Translations under genes and position numbers: made by a program
Part shown: piece by piece, positions 32,904 to 42,021 of the stretch
Layout: every line of letters begins with the position of its first letter
Position numbering within the stretch: the stretch's first letter is position 1
Source of the DNA: Thermohalobaculum sp039513195
GTDB taxonomy: Bacteria > Pseudomonadota > Alphaproteobacteria > Rhodobacterales > Rhodobacteraceae
DNA: 64,000 bases
Reading direction: 5' to 3'
NCBI GenBank assembly: GCA_039513195.1
Contig: JBCCRM010000023.1
Span: 16,749 to 80,748 of the forward strand
The notes under the pieces: model-generated
Told to the model about the DNA's origin: nothing
The model's input: only the letters and a program-made list of their open reading frames with translations
Database searches by the model: none

Positions 32904-33524
32904 TTACCCGCCATACTTTTCCAAGAAAGCTTCGGCCGAGAGCGCGCGAAAGTCCGGCAGAGCCTCCCGCAAACGCTCATGGTCCCAATCCCACCAGGCA
33001 ATCGCCATCAACCGATCAGCAGTCTTCGGGGGGTGCCGCTGCCGCATGGGGCGGGCCGGATTTCCGACCACGATCGTGTAGGGCGCCACATCCTTCGTCA
33101 CCAGCGCGCCCATGCCGACCACAGCGCCGTGGCCCACAGTTACCTCCGGCCGGATCACCGCCATATGCCCAATCCAGGTGTCGTGCCCAATCACCGTCCG
33201 CCGGGACCGTCGCTGTTCGAAGAATGCTACATCATCCTCGACGGCCTCCCAATACAAAGCGGAGCGATACAGGAAGTGATGCAGGCTCGCTCTATCCATC
33301 GGATGATCGGTTGGGCCGATCCGGGCGTAGCTTGCAATATTCGCAAACTTGCCAACTTCCGCGTTGGCAATATCGCAATAGCGGTCGGTATAGGAGTAGT
33401 CACCGAAACGGGAATTTAGCAGACGCGTGCCCTCACCGAGGCGGACATAACGGCCCATCTCGCTGTTCTCAATTGTGCAATTCTCGGCGATAGAGGGCGC
33501 GTCGCCTAGACGTTCCGATGCCAT
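32904..33524 (-). CDS. Hexapeptide-repeat acyltransferase of the phosphonate-associated type
   Basis: A 206-residue left-handed beta-helix transferase. It has isoleucine-rich hexapeptide turns (for example VIGHDTWIGHMAVIRPEVTV then VVGMGALVTKDV and YTIVVGNPARPM). It also has the C-terminal block AWWDWDHERLREALPDFRALS that marks the family usually found inside phosphonate-use (phn) gene clusters (TIGR03308 type, from memory). No phn gene is visible in this window, so it is an orphan or part of a lost cluster. The substrate is unknown. It is convergent with purL. Confidence 0.8.
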   Translation of the reverse strand: MASERLGDAPSIAENCTIENSEMGRYVRLGEGTRLLNSRFGDYSYTDRYCDIANAEVGKFANIASYARIGPTDHPMDRASLHHFLYRSALYWEAVEDDVAFFEQRRSRRTVIGHDTWIGHMAVIRPEVTVGHGAVVGMGALVTKDVAPYTIVVGNPARPMRQRHPPKTADRLMAIAWWDWDHERLREALPDFRALSAEAFLEKYGG

Positions 33525-34235
33525 TCCGTCCCCTGACAGGCGCTATCCGAAAGCCCTCCTCCCTAACCCTTCCCGACAGAGGGGAGAGGGAACACCCGGT
33601 GCGCCGTCGGCGTAGCGCTCTGCGCGCTTAGGTGCCCCGGATCAGGCGGTGGCGCAACCGGGCGGAAAGGCCATCTACGATCATGATGAAAAAAGCACTG
33701 ACGATGATCATGTGTGTCACATACTCTCAGTTCTGCCGAGTGATAATCGCTTGGATCAACAACGGCCAGGTCGCCCTTACAGGGCGCCCCGGTCATTGGC
33801 GTGGTGCGCGCGTTCTCTCCGACGTGATGGAAGCTCCGGCGGCGGTTGGGAAGGACAATGGCAGGCCCAAAAAAACGCCGAAACCCTGGCGCTGAGGACC
33901 GCCGTCAACCGCATCTCCCGCAGCGCATCGTGAACACTTCGCCAAGGTGCCATTCGCTATTGAACCAACACTCTCGGAACACCAGCCCGGCCGTCGAGAT
34001 CCCCGGCCTAACCCGATCGCCGGACAACATCGGGTCGATCACCTCACCGAAGGCGAGGCCATACGGGGGCGAGATCAAGGCCAACCAAAAGCGCGGCCCC
34101 CCGAGAGGAGATGTGGGCAGAACGCTCCGCGAGGCGGAGGCCTGCAGGCGGAGATCGCCGGTCGGTTTGATATCGAGTCTCCGGCCAGTCGTACCAACCC
34201 GGTCGGGCTTGAGCTTCGGAAATTCGATAGTCAGA
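33525..34235. other. Gene-poor degenerate stretch
   Basis: No gene with a ribosome-binding site and consistent codon use is visible over 711 bases. Both strands have open frames. One leftward frame (33905-34456) contains an isolated LALISPPYG stretch resembling DNA-methyltransferase motif IV, but nothing else supports that. A leftward continuation of the decayed gene to the right is possible. I regard the stretch as old coding sequence in decay. Confidence 0.4.
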
Positions 34236-35204
34236 TCACGGCGATTGACCCGCAAGATGGTATCGCCTGAGTCGCGCCCTCTGCCCCTCGATCGGCACAT
34301 CTGAGCCCTTATCAAGATCGATAGCAGCATTGTGGCGATCGACGGTGGCATAGTCCGGCGGGTCCATGCCGCTCGAGACCAGCGTGCCCTCGTCCGCTGG
34401 AATCGAGTCGGCGTTGCGCAAATCTTTCGTCGAATGGACGTTGTGGGCGACCACATTGCGGGCCAGCAACTCTGCGCGCTCGGACTTCGCCTTCTCGATC
34501 AGCGCGGTCACATCGAAGGCAACCCACACATCGGCGAGAGCCACGAACATCGCCAGGGCGGTATCGGCGCCGCGACGGTGCTAGACGTTGAACATGGCGG
34601 CCCGACCAGTCGCGGTGGCTATCGGCGAAGCCCCGGCAACGATGAAGGGCGGTCCCGGTGAGCCCGCGCGGATATCCTCATGCGCCACCGCGACGATGGT
34701 CTGCTCCTGCCCGCCGGCAAACGTCTCGTCGCCAAAGTAGTTGCCCAGGGTCTTCGAGGAGCCCTCTTTTGGGGTCTCGATGGACGGTACCAAACGGCAG
34801 GAGGTCGAGGTCGGATCGCCGAAGAGCTTGCCCTGCATCTCCTGCAACAAGGCGATGCCGCTGCCTAGCCGCGCGAAGCTAACCCGGTGACAGCCGATGC
34901 AAGTCCTCGCTTTAACCGCGACGCGCTCTTTGTTTCACAGCCGGTCAGAGGCGTTCTCGCCCAGCCACATACCGATCACGCGGCCGCCACAGATGCAGGC
35001 AGGATCGGGGTGGGCATCGCATTGAGCCGGCCTAGCATGACAGTGGCCACACCATCCAATCGAGCCCACGTTGAACGCGGGAACGTCATCGAGCAGTCGC
35101 GTTGCCGGCTGCACTTGCGGGCGGCGGACGCGCGGACAACACCAACCCTTTGCGGTTTCTCGATCATCCCGACGAAAGCTTTGATTGCGGACGTCCTGCC
35201 GCAT
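34236..35204 (-). pseudogene. Decayed leftward gene with in-frame stops and a CxxCH motif
   Basis: A single reading frame runs through 34236-35204 on the minus strand, interrupted by a TGA at 34935-34937 and a TAG at 34581-34583 and ended by a stop at 34236. Just after the TGA it reads ARTCIGCHRVSF, a cytochrome-c-type CxxCH motif. Further parts look like protein, for example KTLGNYFGDETFAGGQEQTI and LIEKAKSERAELLARNVVAH. I do not recognise the family. The frame-sharing of three consecutive segments with coding-like composition is the evidence that they were one gene. A c-type cytochrome origin is only suggested. Confidence 0.4.
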
Positions 35205-35292
35205 TCTCTACCTAGCTGACAAATCTCGATCGGCGTTGGAGATACGGCTCTGGGCGACGCTCTGGATAACCTAAAACGCTCTGACGACGATG

Positions 35293-35895
35293 TCATCTTC
35301 GGTCGATATCAGTTCGACGGTGGGTCGAAGGAGATCCCGGCCCCGCTGCCCAAGCTTCCCATGCCTTGCCGAGGCGGGGCAACAGCGCGCGCTTCAGGGC
35401 CTTTCGCCCGGCCCTCGGCTCCGAAATGCCGCATGCCGCCAGAAGCGCTGCGATCGTAACTCCCAAGGTGTCTGGCGCCTCGGACAGCGCCTGCCATAAA
35501 AGCCCGTCGGGATGGCGTGGCTCGATGCCGAACCGCGCGAGACGGCGGGTTGGAAAGTCACGAAGATTGAATGTGACGAGCATAGTCGCGCCTGCCGAAA
35601 CGGCGCCTGCCAGCACATGCACATCGGCGGGGTCAGGAAGCTGGAGGGACGCCTCCAGATCCGGGTCATGGGCCGCGAGAGCGCCAGGATACAGCGCAGT
35701 CATAGCCGCCACCGCTTTGTCGAGCCCGGCCTCCTCCGCGCCGTCGCGCAACGCGGCGATCCGCCACTCCGCCAGCACCCGCGGCGACCAAGCCGGCCGG
35801 TAACGACCATGATCCGCGGCTGCTAGCAAGGCCCCCCGCACCAAGCTCGGATAGAGCACGCAGGCATCCAGAAAGGCGGTCGGTGGATCAGGCAT
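35293..35895 (-). CDS. PIN-domain protein (RSP_2614-like)
   Basis: A 200-residue protein with PIN-fold acidic residues: AFLDACVLYPS near residue 7 (first Asp), EWRIAAL near residue 40, DPADVHVLAGAVSAGATMLVTFNLRDF near residues 98-122 (remaining Asp residues). PIN domains are metal-dependent RNases, often toxins. This longer family with a C-terminal helical part is found without an obvious antitoxin, and none is next to it here. Its start overlaps the end of the RlmI-type gene by 8 bases, so they are probably co-expressed. Confidence 0.75.
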   Translation of the reverse strand: MPDPPTAFLDACVLYPSLVRGALLAAADHGRYRPAWSPRVLAEWRIAALRDGAEEAGLDKAVAAMTALYPGALAAHDPDLEASLQLPDPADVHVLAGAVSAGATMLVTFNLRDFPTRRLARFGIEPRHPDGLLWQALSEAPDTLGVTIAALLAACGISEPRAGRKALKRALLPRLGKAWEAWAAGPGSPSTHRRTDIDRR

Positions 35896-37105
35896 CCAGG
35901 CGGAAGACCAGCGCCTTGAGATACCCTGTCTCCGGCAGCGCGAGATGGCTCGGATGGTCGGGACCCGCCCTCCCGGCATGGATGAGCGCGCCCTGGCGCC
36001 CGGCCCGCAGAATTCCTTTTGCGCAGGTCTCGCGAAACGGCTCCATCCCGACGGCGCCGGAACAGGAACAGAGGACGACCAGCCCACCCGGCGCCGTGAC
36101 GGCGGCGGCGAGGCGCGCCGTTTTCTCATAGGCGCGCAGGCCGGCCTCGACCGCCTGCCGGTTCGGCGCAAAGGCCGGTGGGTCGCAAACGACAATATCG
36201 AAGCGCCGCCCCTCCCCCGAGAGCTCACGCAGCGCATCGAAAGCATCGGCCTTCAGGGTCACGAAACGGTCGGCGACGCCGGTCGCCTCGGCGCCCCGCT
36301 CTGCCAGGGCCAGCGCCGATGCCGAACTGTCCACGGCGAGCGCAGATACGGCCCCGGCCGCGAGGCAGGCCAGGGCGAAACCGCCCGTATGGGTGAAGAC
36401 GTCTAAGACGCGCATCCCCGCCGCCAGCCCGGCAAGAAAGGCGTGGTTGGGCCGTTGGTCGTAGAAGATGCCGGTCTTTTGCCCGCCCTGCAGGTCGGCG
36501 AGGTAGGTGGCCCCACCTATGGGCACCGGCACGGGCCCGTCGAGCGAGCCGCGATGCAGGGTCAGATGCTCGGCCAAGCCCTCCAACCGCCGCACCCGGG
36601 CCGTGGCATTGATCACGACGGTTTCGGGCGACAGCTCCGGAAAGGCGTCGAGGCCGGCCACGACGGCCGGGATCAGCCGATCGACCCAGGCCGCATTCGG
36701 TTGGATCACCAGGGTCGACCCGAACCGATCGATCACGAGGCCGGGCAATCCGTCGCCTTCCGCATGAACCAGGCGGTAATAGGGCTCCCGGTAGAGCGCA
36801 CGCCTAAGGGCCAGCGCCCGGTCTATGCGGGCGGCGAACCACGTGGCATCGATCGTTGCTTCCGGATCGGGATCGAGCAGGCGGGCGGCAATCTGGCTCT
36901 CGGGATTGAAAGCGGCCGTCCCGAATTCCCGGTCGGCGCCCACGAGCCGCACTACGGTGCCCGACGCCAGCGCCTTCGTGCGCCGGTCCATGGCAATCTC
37001 GTCCGCATAGGCCCAGGGTGCGCCCTCCGCCAAGCGCCGCCCACGATTTGGGCGAAGGCGCACCATCGGGCGAGCCGAGACCGTCGCACCGGCAAGATCG
37101 CTCAT
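35888..37105 (-). CDS. RlmI-type 23S rRNA (cytosine) methyltransferase
   Basis: A 405-residue class I SAM methyltransferase with an N-terminal PUA domain (RGRRLAEGAPWAYADEI) and the central EEHUD-like region. The catalytic domain contains GIFYDQRPNHAFL near residue 218, motif I VLDVFTHTGGFALACLAAGA near residue 238, and motif IV VVCDPPAFAPNR near residue 310 with the catalytic Cys in LCSCSGAV near residue 350. Relatives methylate C5 of cytosine in 23S rRNA. GGGAGG lies 6 bases before the ATG. It is followed by the overlapping PIN-domain gene. Confidence 0.9.
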   Translation of the reverse strand: MSDLAGATVSARPMVRLRPNRGRRLAEGAPWAYADEIAMDRRTKALASGTVVRLVGADREFGTAAFNPESQIAARLLDPDPEATIDATWFAARIDRALALRRALYREPYYRLVHAEGDGLPGLVIDRFGSTLVIQPNAAWVDRLIPAVVAGLDAFPELSPETVVINATARVRRLEGLAEHLTLHRGSLDGPVPVPIGGATYLADLQGGQKTGIFYDQRPNHAFLAGLAAGMRVLDVFTHTGGFALACLAAGAVSALAVDSSASALALAERGAEATGVADRFVTLKADAFDALRELSGEGRRFDIVVCDPPAFAPNRQAVEAGLRAYEKTARLAAAVTAPGGLVVLCSCSGAVGMEPFRETCAKGILRAGRQGALIHAGRAGPDHPSHLALPETGYLKALVFRLDA

Positions 37106-37174
37106 CGGGGCCTCCCTCTTTTATCGCCAAGATCGCTGCTGGGATGGACCGCGGTGCGCCGCCAGTGCCAGTCC

Positions 37175-37227
37175 TTTGTGCCCCCAACGACCGTGGGTGG
37201 GTGGGTGGAGGGCGGTGGGGGCACAAA
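37175..37227 (+). repeat. 12-bp inverted repeat with G-quadruplex loop (family 3, copy 2)
   Basis: TTTGTGCCCCCA (37175-37186) pairs perfectly with 37216-37227. The loop contains GGGTGGGTGGGTGGAGGG (37195-37212), a textbook four-run G-quadruplex pattern preceded by GACCGT. The loop matches the loop of the inverted repeat at 1579-1633 in 21 of 23 bases by eye, while the stem arms differ and each is self-complementary. It lies in the leader of the leftward RlmI-type gene. Confidence 0.75.
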
Positions 37228-37261
37228 ACCCGCGCGCCAGCGCGTCGCCCCAGAATTAAAG

Positions 37262-37284
37262 AAGGGCCGCACAAGGCGGCCCTT
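37262..37284 (-). terminator. Intrinsic terminator for the leftward soxDAG transcript
   Basis: A perfect 9-bp stem AAGGGCCGC/GCGGCCCTT with a 5-base loop. On the minus strand it is followed by TTCTTTAATT, a T-rich tail. It is the first such structure downstream of soxG (stop at 37553). The 270-base distance leaves room for an untranslated or unrecognised segment. Confidence 0.7.
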
Positions 37285-37552
37285 CCCGTGAGTTCCGAGC
37301 GTCGGGCCGGACGGGTCCGACCCACGCGCATCATCAAAGGAAAAGAGGCTGCCCCTTCCCAAAGCCGACCCGCGCATTCCGACCCGAGCGCCCTAAGTTC
37401 CCACTAGACACTGGACCACCTCCTTTCCGTTGCTGATACCGATGCTTCGACGGTGCCCCATCCCGAAGTGACCTGCAAGCCCGATGGTTGTGGCGAGACC
37501 GCCGTTGTCGCCCTGCGGAAAGAGTGTTGCGCGCCTGCCCCGGGCGCGCCGA

Positions 37553-38131
37553 TCAAACCGCAGCGCCCAGCAACGACGACGTTCTAAGCCACTCGGCGAG
37601 ATGGGGTGCAGTAGAGCGAAAGCCCATGACCTCCCAAACCGTCTCCTCCCGCCGCCAAAAGGCGATGGCAATCTCACCCAAATGCGTCCGCCGCACCGTG
37701 CCGACCGGAAAGCCGGTCTCCGACAGATCCACTGGCGCCCCTTTGGCGAGCAGTGCCGCCGCGTTTTCGCCGGTCAGGGTAAAGATCGTCCGGGCGTCAG
37801 ACACATCGATTGCCAGATGGTGCGTGTCCGATAGCGCGGCCGATGCCTGCGCAGCGGCTGCACGCGCCTCCTCATAGGGCAGGAGCAGCATCAACTCGTC
37901 CCGTGCCATCCACAAGACTGCGCGCGGCCCGTCAAAGTTGCCGCGCAGCCTGTCCGGCACGGCCAGACCCACAGCCTCGTTCACAGCCCGCGCCATCGCC
38001 GGCGTGGCAAGGTCCCCCCGCAGCGTCACCTGCCCCCGCAGCCCGCTTTCGGCAACCCGGACGAAATGACCGCTCTCGTGCACGGCCCCAGCCACAGCGG
38101 GAGCGGCGCTTACCCGTTGCAGCTCATGCAT
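37553..38131 (-). CDS. soxG: Sarcosine oxidase, gamma subunit
   Basis: A 192-residue small subunit of the four-part sarcosine oxidase. Family features are DLSETGFPVGTVRRTHLGEI near residue 135 and the C-terminal block WEVMGFRSTAPHLAEWL. The gamma subunit is related to the T-protein fold and packs against the alpha subunit. The start overlaps the soxA end by 8 bases. It ends the leftward soxDAG unit. Confidence 0.9.
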   Translation of the reverse strand: MHELQRVSAAPAVAGAVHESGHFVRVAESGLRGQVTLRGDLATPAMARAVNEAVGLAVPDRLRGNFDGPRAVLWMARDELMLLLPYEEARAAAAQASAALSDTHHLAIDVSDARTIFTLTGENAAALLAKGAPVDLSETGFPVGTVRRTHLGEIAIAFWRREETVWEVMGFRSTAPHLAEWLRTSSLLGAAV

Positions 38132-41100
38132 TCCTCGCCCCCTCCTTGTCGTAGAATACCGGATCGGAGACCGTCGCCCGGATAACCGAGCCGCCCTCCA
38201 AAGGGAAGTCCAGCACCTCGCCCATCCGCTCCCGCCCCCGTTCGATCAGCGCCATGGCGATGGACCGGCCCAAAACCGGAGAGCGATAGGTCGAGGTGAC
38301 ATGGCCTATCGTCTTCATCGGCTGGCCCGCGGCCTTCACCTCCGCCACCGCATGGGCGCCATCGGGCAGAACCACCGTCGGGTCCTCCGTCAACAGTCCG
38401 ACAAGCTGCTTACGGTCCTCGCGGGTGATGTCGATCCGGTCGAAGGCACGCTTCCCAATGAAATCCGCCTTCTTCTTCGATACCGCCCAGGAGAGACCCA
38501 GATCCTGCGGCGTCACCGTGCCGTCCGTCTCGTCCCCGATCATGATGAAACCCTTTTCGGCCCGCATCACATGCAATGCCTCGGTGCCATAGGGCTGGAT
38601 CCCGTGGTCGGCACCAGCAGCGAGCAGCCGCTCCCAGAGCCCCATCCCGGCGGAGGCGGGGCAAGCCAGTTCAAACGCCAGTTCGCCAGAGAACGAAATC
38701 CGGTAGAGACGCACCGGCAGATCCGATATCCGCGCCGGAGCGTACCGCATGAAGGCCAGATCCTGCAGCGTGCCCTCCTCCAAAACCAGGCCAGCGGCCG
38801 CGAGGGTCGCCCGGGATTGCGGGCCCGCGATGGCGATCTGCGCCCATTGCTCGGTGACGTTTTGGGTGAAGACCTGCAGGTCCCACCACTCCGTCTGCAG
38901 CCATTCCTCCAGATGCCCATGGACCCGGTCGGCGCCGCCGGTGGTCGTGTGCAGCAGATACTCGTCCTCCGCCATCCGGACCACGACGCCGTCGTCGAAC
39001 AGGAACCCGTTTTCATTGCACATCAGACCGTAGCGGCAGGCGCCGATCTTCAGGCTCGACATCATATTGGTATAGATCAGATCCAGGAAGGACGGCGCGT
39101 CCGGCCCCTTGACGACGATTTTGCCGAGGGTCGTCGCGTCCAGAAGGCCCACCTTACCGCGGGCGTTCAGCACCTCGCGCGCGACCGCCGCATCCCGGTC
39201 CTCGCCCGCGCGGCGATAGCAATAGGGTCGAAACCAATCGCCGACCGGCTCGAAATCCCCGCCATTAGCGGCATGCCAGGCATGCATCGGCGTCTCGCGG
39301 ATTACTTTGAACAGGTCCCCTCGCGAGCGACCGGCGATGGAGCCGAGGGAAATCGGCATATAGGGCGGGCGAAAGGTCGTGGTGCCCACCGCGGGGATCG
39401 GCTCGCCGCGCGCCTCGGCCAGCAGTGCCAGCCCGTTGATATTCGAGGTTTTGCCCTGGTCGGTCGCCATGCCGAGCGTGGTGTAGCGTTTGGTGTGCTC
39501 GACGCTCTCATACCCCTCCCGCGCCGCGAGGCGGATATCCGCGGCCGTCACATCGTTCTGGAAATCGACGAAATGTTTGTTGCCGTGGGCATACTTGCCG
39601 GAGGCGGGCGTGAACCAATGCGGCTCCATTGGGCTCTCCGCCGGCGCCGCCACCTCTGGCATTGCAGGCGGCGCCTGGCGGCCCAGCGCCTCTGCCGCGG
39701 CATCCCCAACCGCCACCGCATCGGAAAGACAATCGCCGGCAGCGAGCGCCCCATTCGCAGCGCCCGCGCAGCGGGTGTTGACTGATCCGTCCGGCCCGAT
39801 CGGCGCGCCCCGCTCCGGCTCTGGCCGGAACATAGCCATCTCTTCCTCCCAGCGCAGCTTCCCACCGCCGTGGGAGAAAAGGTGCACAACCGGCGACCAC
39901 CCCCCCGACATTGCAACCAGATCGCAAACAAGCAGCTGGACGGCACTCGGATCCGCCAATGGTGCGATACGCACCGTCTCGACCCGCATCGTGCCCTCGA
40001 CTTTCGCGATACCGTAACCGGGGCGCACCGGAATACCGAGAGCTCGTGCCTCACCCGGCAACGCACCGTTGGCCTCCGCTCGGGTGTCGAGAACCGCCTT
40101 CACCGTGGCCCCCGCCCGATGAAGCGACAGCGCCGTTCGATACGCGTCGTCATTATTGGCAACGACAACTGCGCTCCGCGCCGGGCGGACACCATAGAGG
40201 CGGATGTAGTCCCGCACCGCCGAGGCGAGCATAACGCCAGGCTTGTCGTTCTCGGCAAAGGTCAGCGGCCGCTCGATGGCACCGGTCGCCACAACGCATT
40301 GCTTAGCGCGGACCTTCCAGAGACGGTGGCGCGGCATGCCCTCCTCACCCGGACTGTGCTCCGCCACCCGTTCATAAAGCAGCCACCAGCCATGGTCGTA
40401 GCCGCCGGCACCCATGATCCGGGTTCGCATGCGGACATTCGGCATCGCGGCGAGGCTCGCGGCCATAGCCTCCGCCCAAGCATCCGCCGGTTGGCCGTCA
40501 ATCAGCGTATCTGTGTCTGTCAGCGCGCGGCCGCCCCAATGGCCGGTTTGCTCGATCAGCAGAACCTCCGCCCCAGCCTCCGCCGCCCGTCTCGCGGCCA
40601 TCAGCCCAGCGACGCCGCCGCCTACCACCAAAACATCGCAGAAGGTGTGATAGTGCTCGTAGACATCAGGGTCGGGGTCGGTCGGCGCCTGACCAAGCCC
40701 AGCGGCATGGCGGATAAAGGGCTCGTAGACATGCTTCCACGCCGCGCGGGGATACATAAAGGTCTTGTAATAGAACCCTGCCGAGAACACCGGGATCCGG
40801 TTGGCAACGGCGGCATTCATCGCACCGATATCGAATTCCAGCGACGGCCAGTGGTTTTGGCTCGTCGCGACCAAGCCGTCGTAAAGTTCTGTCATCGTAG
40901 CGCGCTGATTGGGCTCGAACCGCCCGCCCTCGCCGACGCCGAGGAGAGCATTGGGCTCCTCCGCGCCCGAGGCGATCAGGCCCCGTGGGCGATGATACTT
41001 GAACGACCGTCCCAGCAGAACCTTGTCATTGGCCATCAGGGCAGAGGCGAGCGTATCGCCCACGTAGCCCTGCAACTCTTCGCCATTGAAGCGAAACCGG

Positions 41101-41153
41101 ATCGGGCGGGACCGGTCGATAAGGACCCCACCCTCGGGCATGCGATGCGGCAT
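38124..41153 (-). CDS. soxA: Sarcosine oxidase, alpha subunit
   Basis: The 1009-residue large subunit. Order of parts: an N-terminal ferredoxin-like Fer2_4 segment (RFRFNGEELQGYVGDTLASA); a Rossmann FAD/NAD domain with DVLVVGGGVAGLMAARRAAEAG near residue 172; and a C-terminal aminomethyltransferase (GcvT-like) domain from about residue 590 with the folate-site block VGLLDATTLGKI and the ending region GSVIRATVSDPVFYD. The complex demethylates sarcosine to glycine, making methylene-tetrahydrofolate and peroxide. GGAGGGC precedes the ATG, 3 bases after the soxD stop. Confidence 0.96.
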   Translation of the reverse strand: MPHRMPEGGVLIDRSRPIRFRFNGEELQGYVGDTLASALMANDKVLLGRSFKYHRPRGLIASGAEEPNALLGVGEGGRFEPNQRATMTELYDGLVATSQNHWPSLEFDIGAMNAAVANRIPVFSAGFYYKTFMYPRAAWKHVYEPFIRHAAGLGQAPTDPDPDVYEHYHTFCDVLVVGGGVAGLMAARRAAEAGAEVLLIEQTGHWGGRALTDTDTLIDGQPADAWAEAMAASLAAMPNVRMRTRIMGAGGYDHGWWLLYERVAEHSPGEEGMPRHRLWKVRAKQCVVATGAIERPLTFAENDKPGVMLASAVRDYIRLYGVRPARSAVVVANNDDAYRTALSLHRAGATVKAVLDTRAEANGALPGEARALGIPVRPGYGIAKVEGTMRVETVRIAPLADPSAVQLLVCDLVAMSGGWSPVVHLFSHGGGKLRWEEEMAMFRPEPERGAPIGPDGSVNTRCAGAANGALAAGDCLSDAVAVGDAAAEALGRQAPPAMPEVAAPAESPMEPHWFTPASGKYAHGNKHFVDFQNDVTAADIRLAAREGYESVEHTKRYTTLGMATDQGKTSNINGLALLAEARGEPIPAVGTTTFRPPYMPISLGSIAGRSRGDLFKVIRETPMHAWHAANGGDFEPVGDWFRPYCYRRAGEDRDAAVAREVLNARGKVGLLDATTLGKIVVKGPDAPSFLDLIYTNMMSSLKIGACRYGLMCNENGFLFDDGVVVRMAEDEYLLHTTTGGADRVHGHLEEWLQTEWWDLQVFTQNVTEQWAQIAIAGPQSRATLAAAGLVLEEGTLQDLAFMRYAPARISDLPVRLYRISFSGELAFELACPASAGMGLWERLLAAGADHGIQPYGTEALHVMRAEKGFIMIGDETDGTVTPQDLGLSWAVSKKKADFIGKRAFDRIDITREDRKQLVGLLTEDPTVVLPDGAHAVAEVKAAGQPMKTIGHVTSTYRSPVLGRSIAMALIERGRERMGEVLDFPLEGGSVIRATVSDPVFYDKEGARNA

Positions 41154-41156
41154 AGC

Positions 41157-41474
41157 TCAGCCCTCCCAATCCGGGCGGCGCGCCTTGATCGCCGCAACAA
41201 TGTATTCCGGCGGCGCAGTGACTTCGGCGGGATAGGTGCCGAACACCTCCAGGGTCACCGTGCAGCGCGCGGCGTGAAACCACTTCCCACAGCCAAACGC
41301 GTGGCGCCACCGTTCGAAATGCACGCCCTTCGGATTCTTGCGGTGGAACAGATACTCCGAAAAGGCGGCATCCGAGCTGCCGGGCCCATGCCGGTTGATA
41401 TGGGCCTCGCCGCCGGGGGCAAGCTCGGTCTCGGCGCAGTCGGCACCGCAATTCGGGCAGGTCAAGGTCAGCAT
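41157..41474 (-). CDS. soxD: Sarcosine oxidase, delta subunit
   Basis: A 105-residue subunit with the zinc-binding start LTLTCPNCGADCAETEL and the later single His and Cys (AFGCGKWFHAARCTVT), as in known SoxD, where the zinc is structural. The open frame extends much further upstream but that part overlaps a membrane-protein gene on the other strand; MLTLTCPN is the normal N terminus. It is the first gene of the soxDAG unit. The usual soxB partner is not directly upstream. Confidence 0.92.
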   Translation of the reverse strand: MLTLTCPNCGADCAETELAPGGEAHINRHGPGSSDAAFSEYLFHRKNPKGVHFERWRHAFGCGKWFHAARCTVTLEVFGTYPAEVTAPPEYIVAAIKARRPDWEG

Positions 41475-41676
41475 CGCGTCTCTCCGCTCTCTTGCTCCTC
41501 CCTCGCACAGATCCCAGCGCGCCAAAGTGCCGGACCCGTCGCCGGAGTGGCAAGTTGCGACCTTGCCGCGCTCTGGCCATGGAGATGTGAGATGGCGACC
41601 CCGAACAGCGGCGGCAAAGCGGGACCTCGGATGACCTCTCGGGTCAGAGGCGGCGCAGAGTACCAGGAGAGCGGCG

Positions 41677-42015
41677 ATGACTGAGTTTAAGAGGGCGCCC
41701 GGCTTGGAAGACGAGGAGCCGGAGGTCGAAAAGACGTTTCCGAAGTCACCGTTTGCGACCTCGCCCTTTGAAAACTCGCCCATGAGCCAAGCAACGGCGG
41801 CGGTCGAGGTGGCCGAAGGCGTTCCGGGCCCGAGCGACGGGGACCAGCCGGTTGTGGATGGCTTCGGCTCGGCCATTCTGGTGATCGCCGCCGTGGTGAT
41901 GATGCTGGTGCTGTTGATCGCTTTCGGAAGCGGCGCGTCAAAAAGAGGCAAAGCCGCCCGCGAGGGCGGGACGCTGGAACACAGCGCGAGCTTTGGCGAT
42001 GCCGGCGGCGACTGA
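41677..42015 (+). CDS. Small single-pass membrane protein, unknown
   Basis: A 112-residue protein with an acidic/proline-rich N-terminal half (EDEEPEVEKTFPKSPF), one strong membrane helix (SAILVIAAVVMMLVLLIAF) near residue 75 and a short basic-to-acidic tail. AGGAGAG lies 7 bases before the ATG. No family is recognised. It lies between soxD and selO, divergent from the former and convergent with the latter. Confidence 0.6.
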   Translation: MTEFKRAPGLEDEEPEVEKTFPKSPFATSPFENSPMSQATAAVEVAEGVPGPSDGDQPVVDGFGSAILVIAAVVMMLVLLIAFGSGASKRGKAAREGGTLEHSASFGDAGGD

Positions 42016-42021
42016 CGGCGA

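Larger units (their letters stand above)
37106..37552. other. Intergenic region between RlmI-type gene and soxG
   Basis: It holds the family 3 inverted repeat, the terminator at 37262-37284 and a further possible hairpin GTCGGACCCGTCCGGCCCGAC near 37301-37321. Between 37330 and 37550 I see no convincing gene; short frames there are Arg/Gly-rich. Confidence 0.5.

Noticed and set aside
33905..34456. Possible DNA methyltransferase from the motif SPPYG
   Set aside because: Only this short motif fits; no SAM-binding motif or consistent length is present, and the stretch is degenerate.
33540..35290. tRNA or integration site in the gene-poor stretch
   Set aside because: No TTCGAATC-type T-loop or cloverleaf pairing, no direct repeats typical of attachment sites, and no integrase were found.
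38301..41684. Two long rightward frames of 494 and 604 codons opposite soxA
   Set aside because: They mirror soxA codons and show no family pattern; soxA on the other strand is unambiguous.
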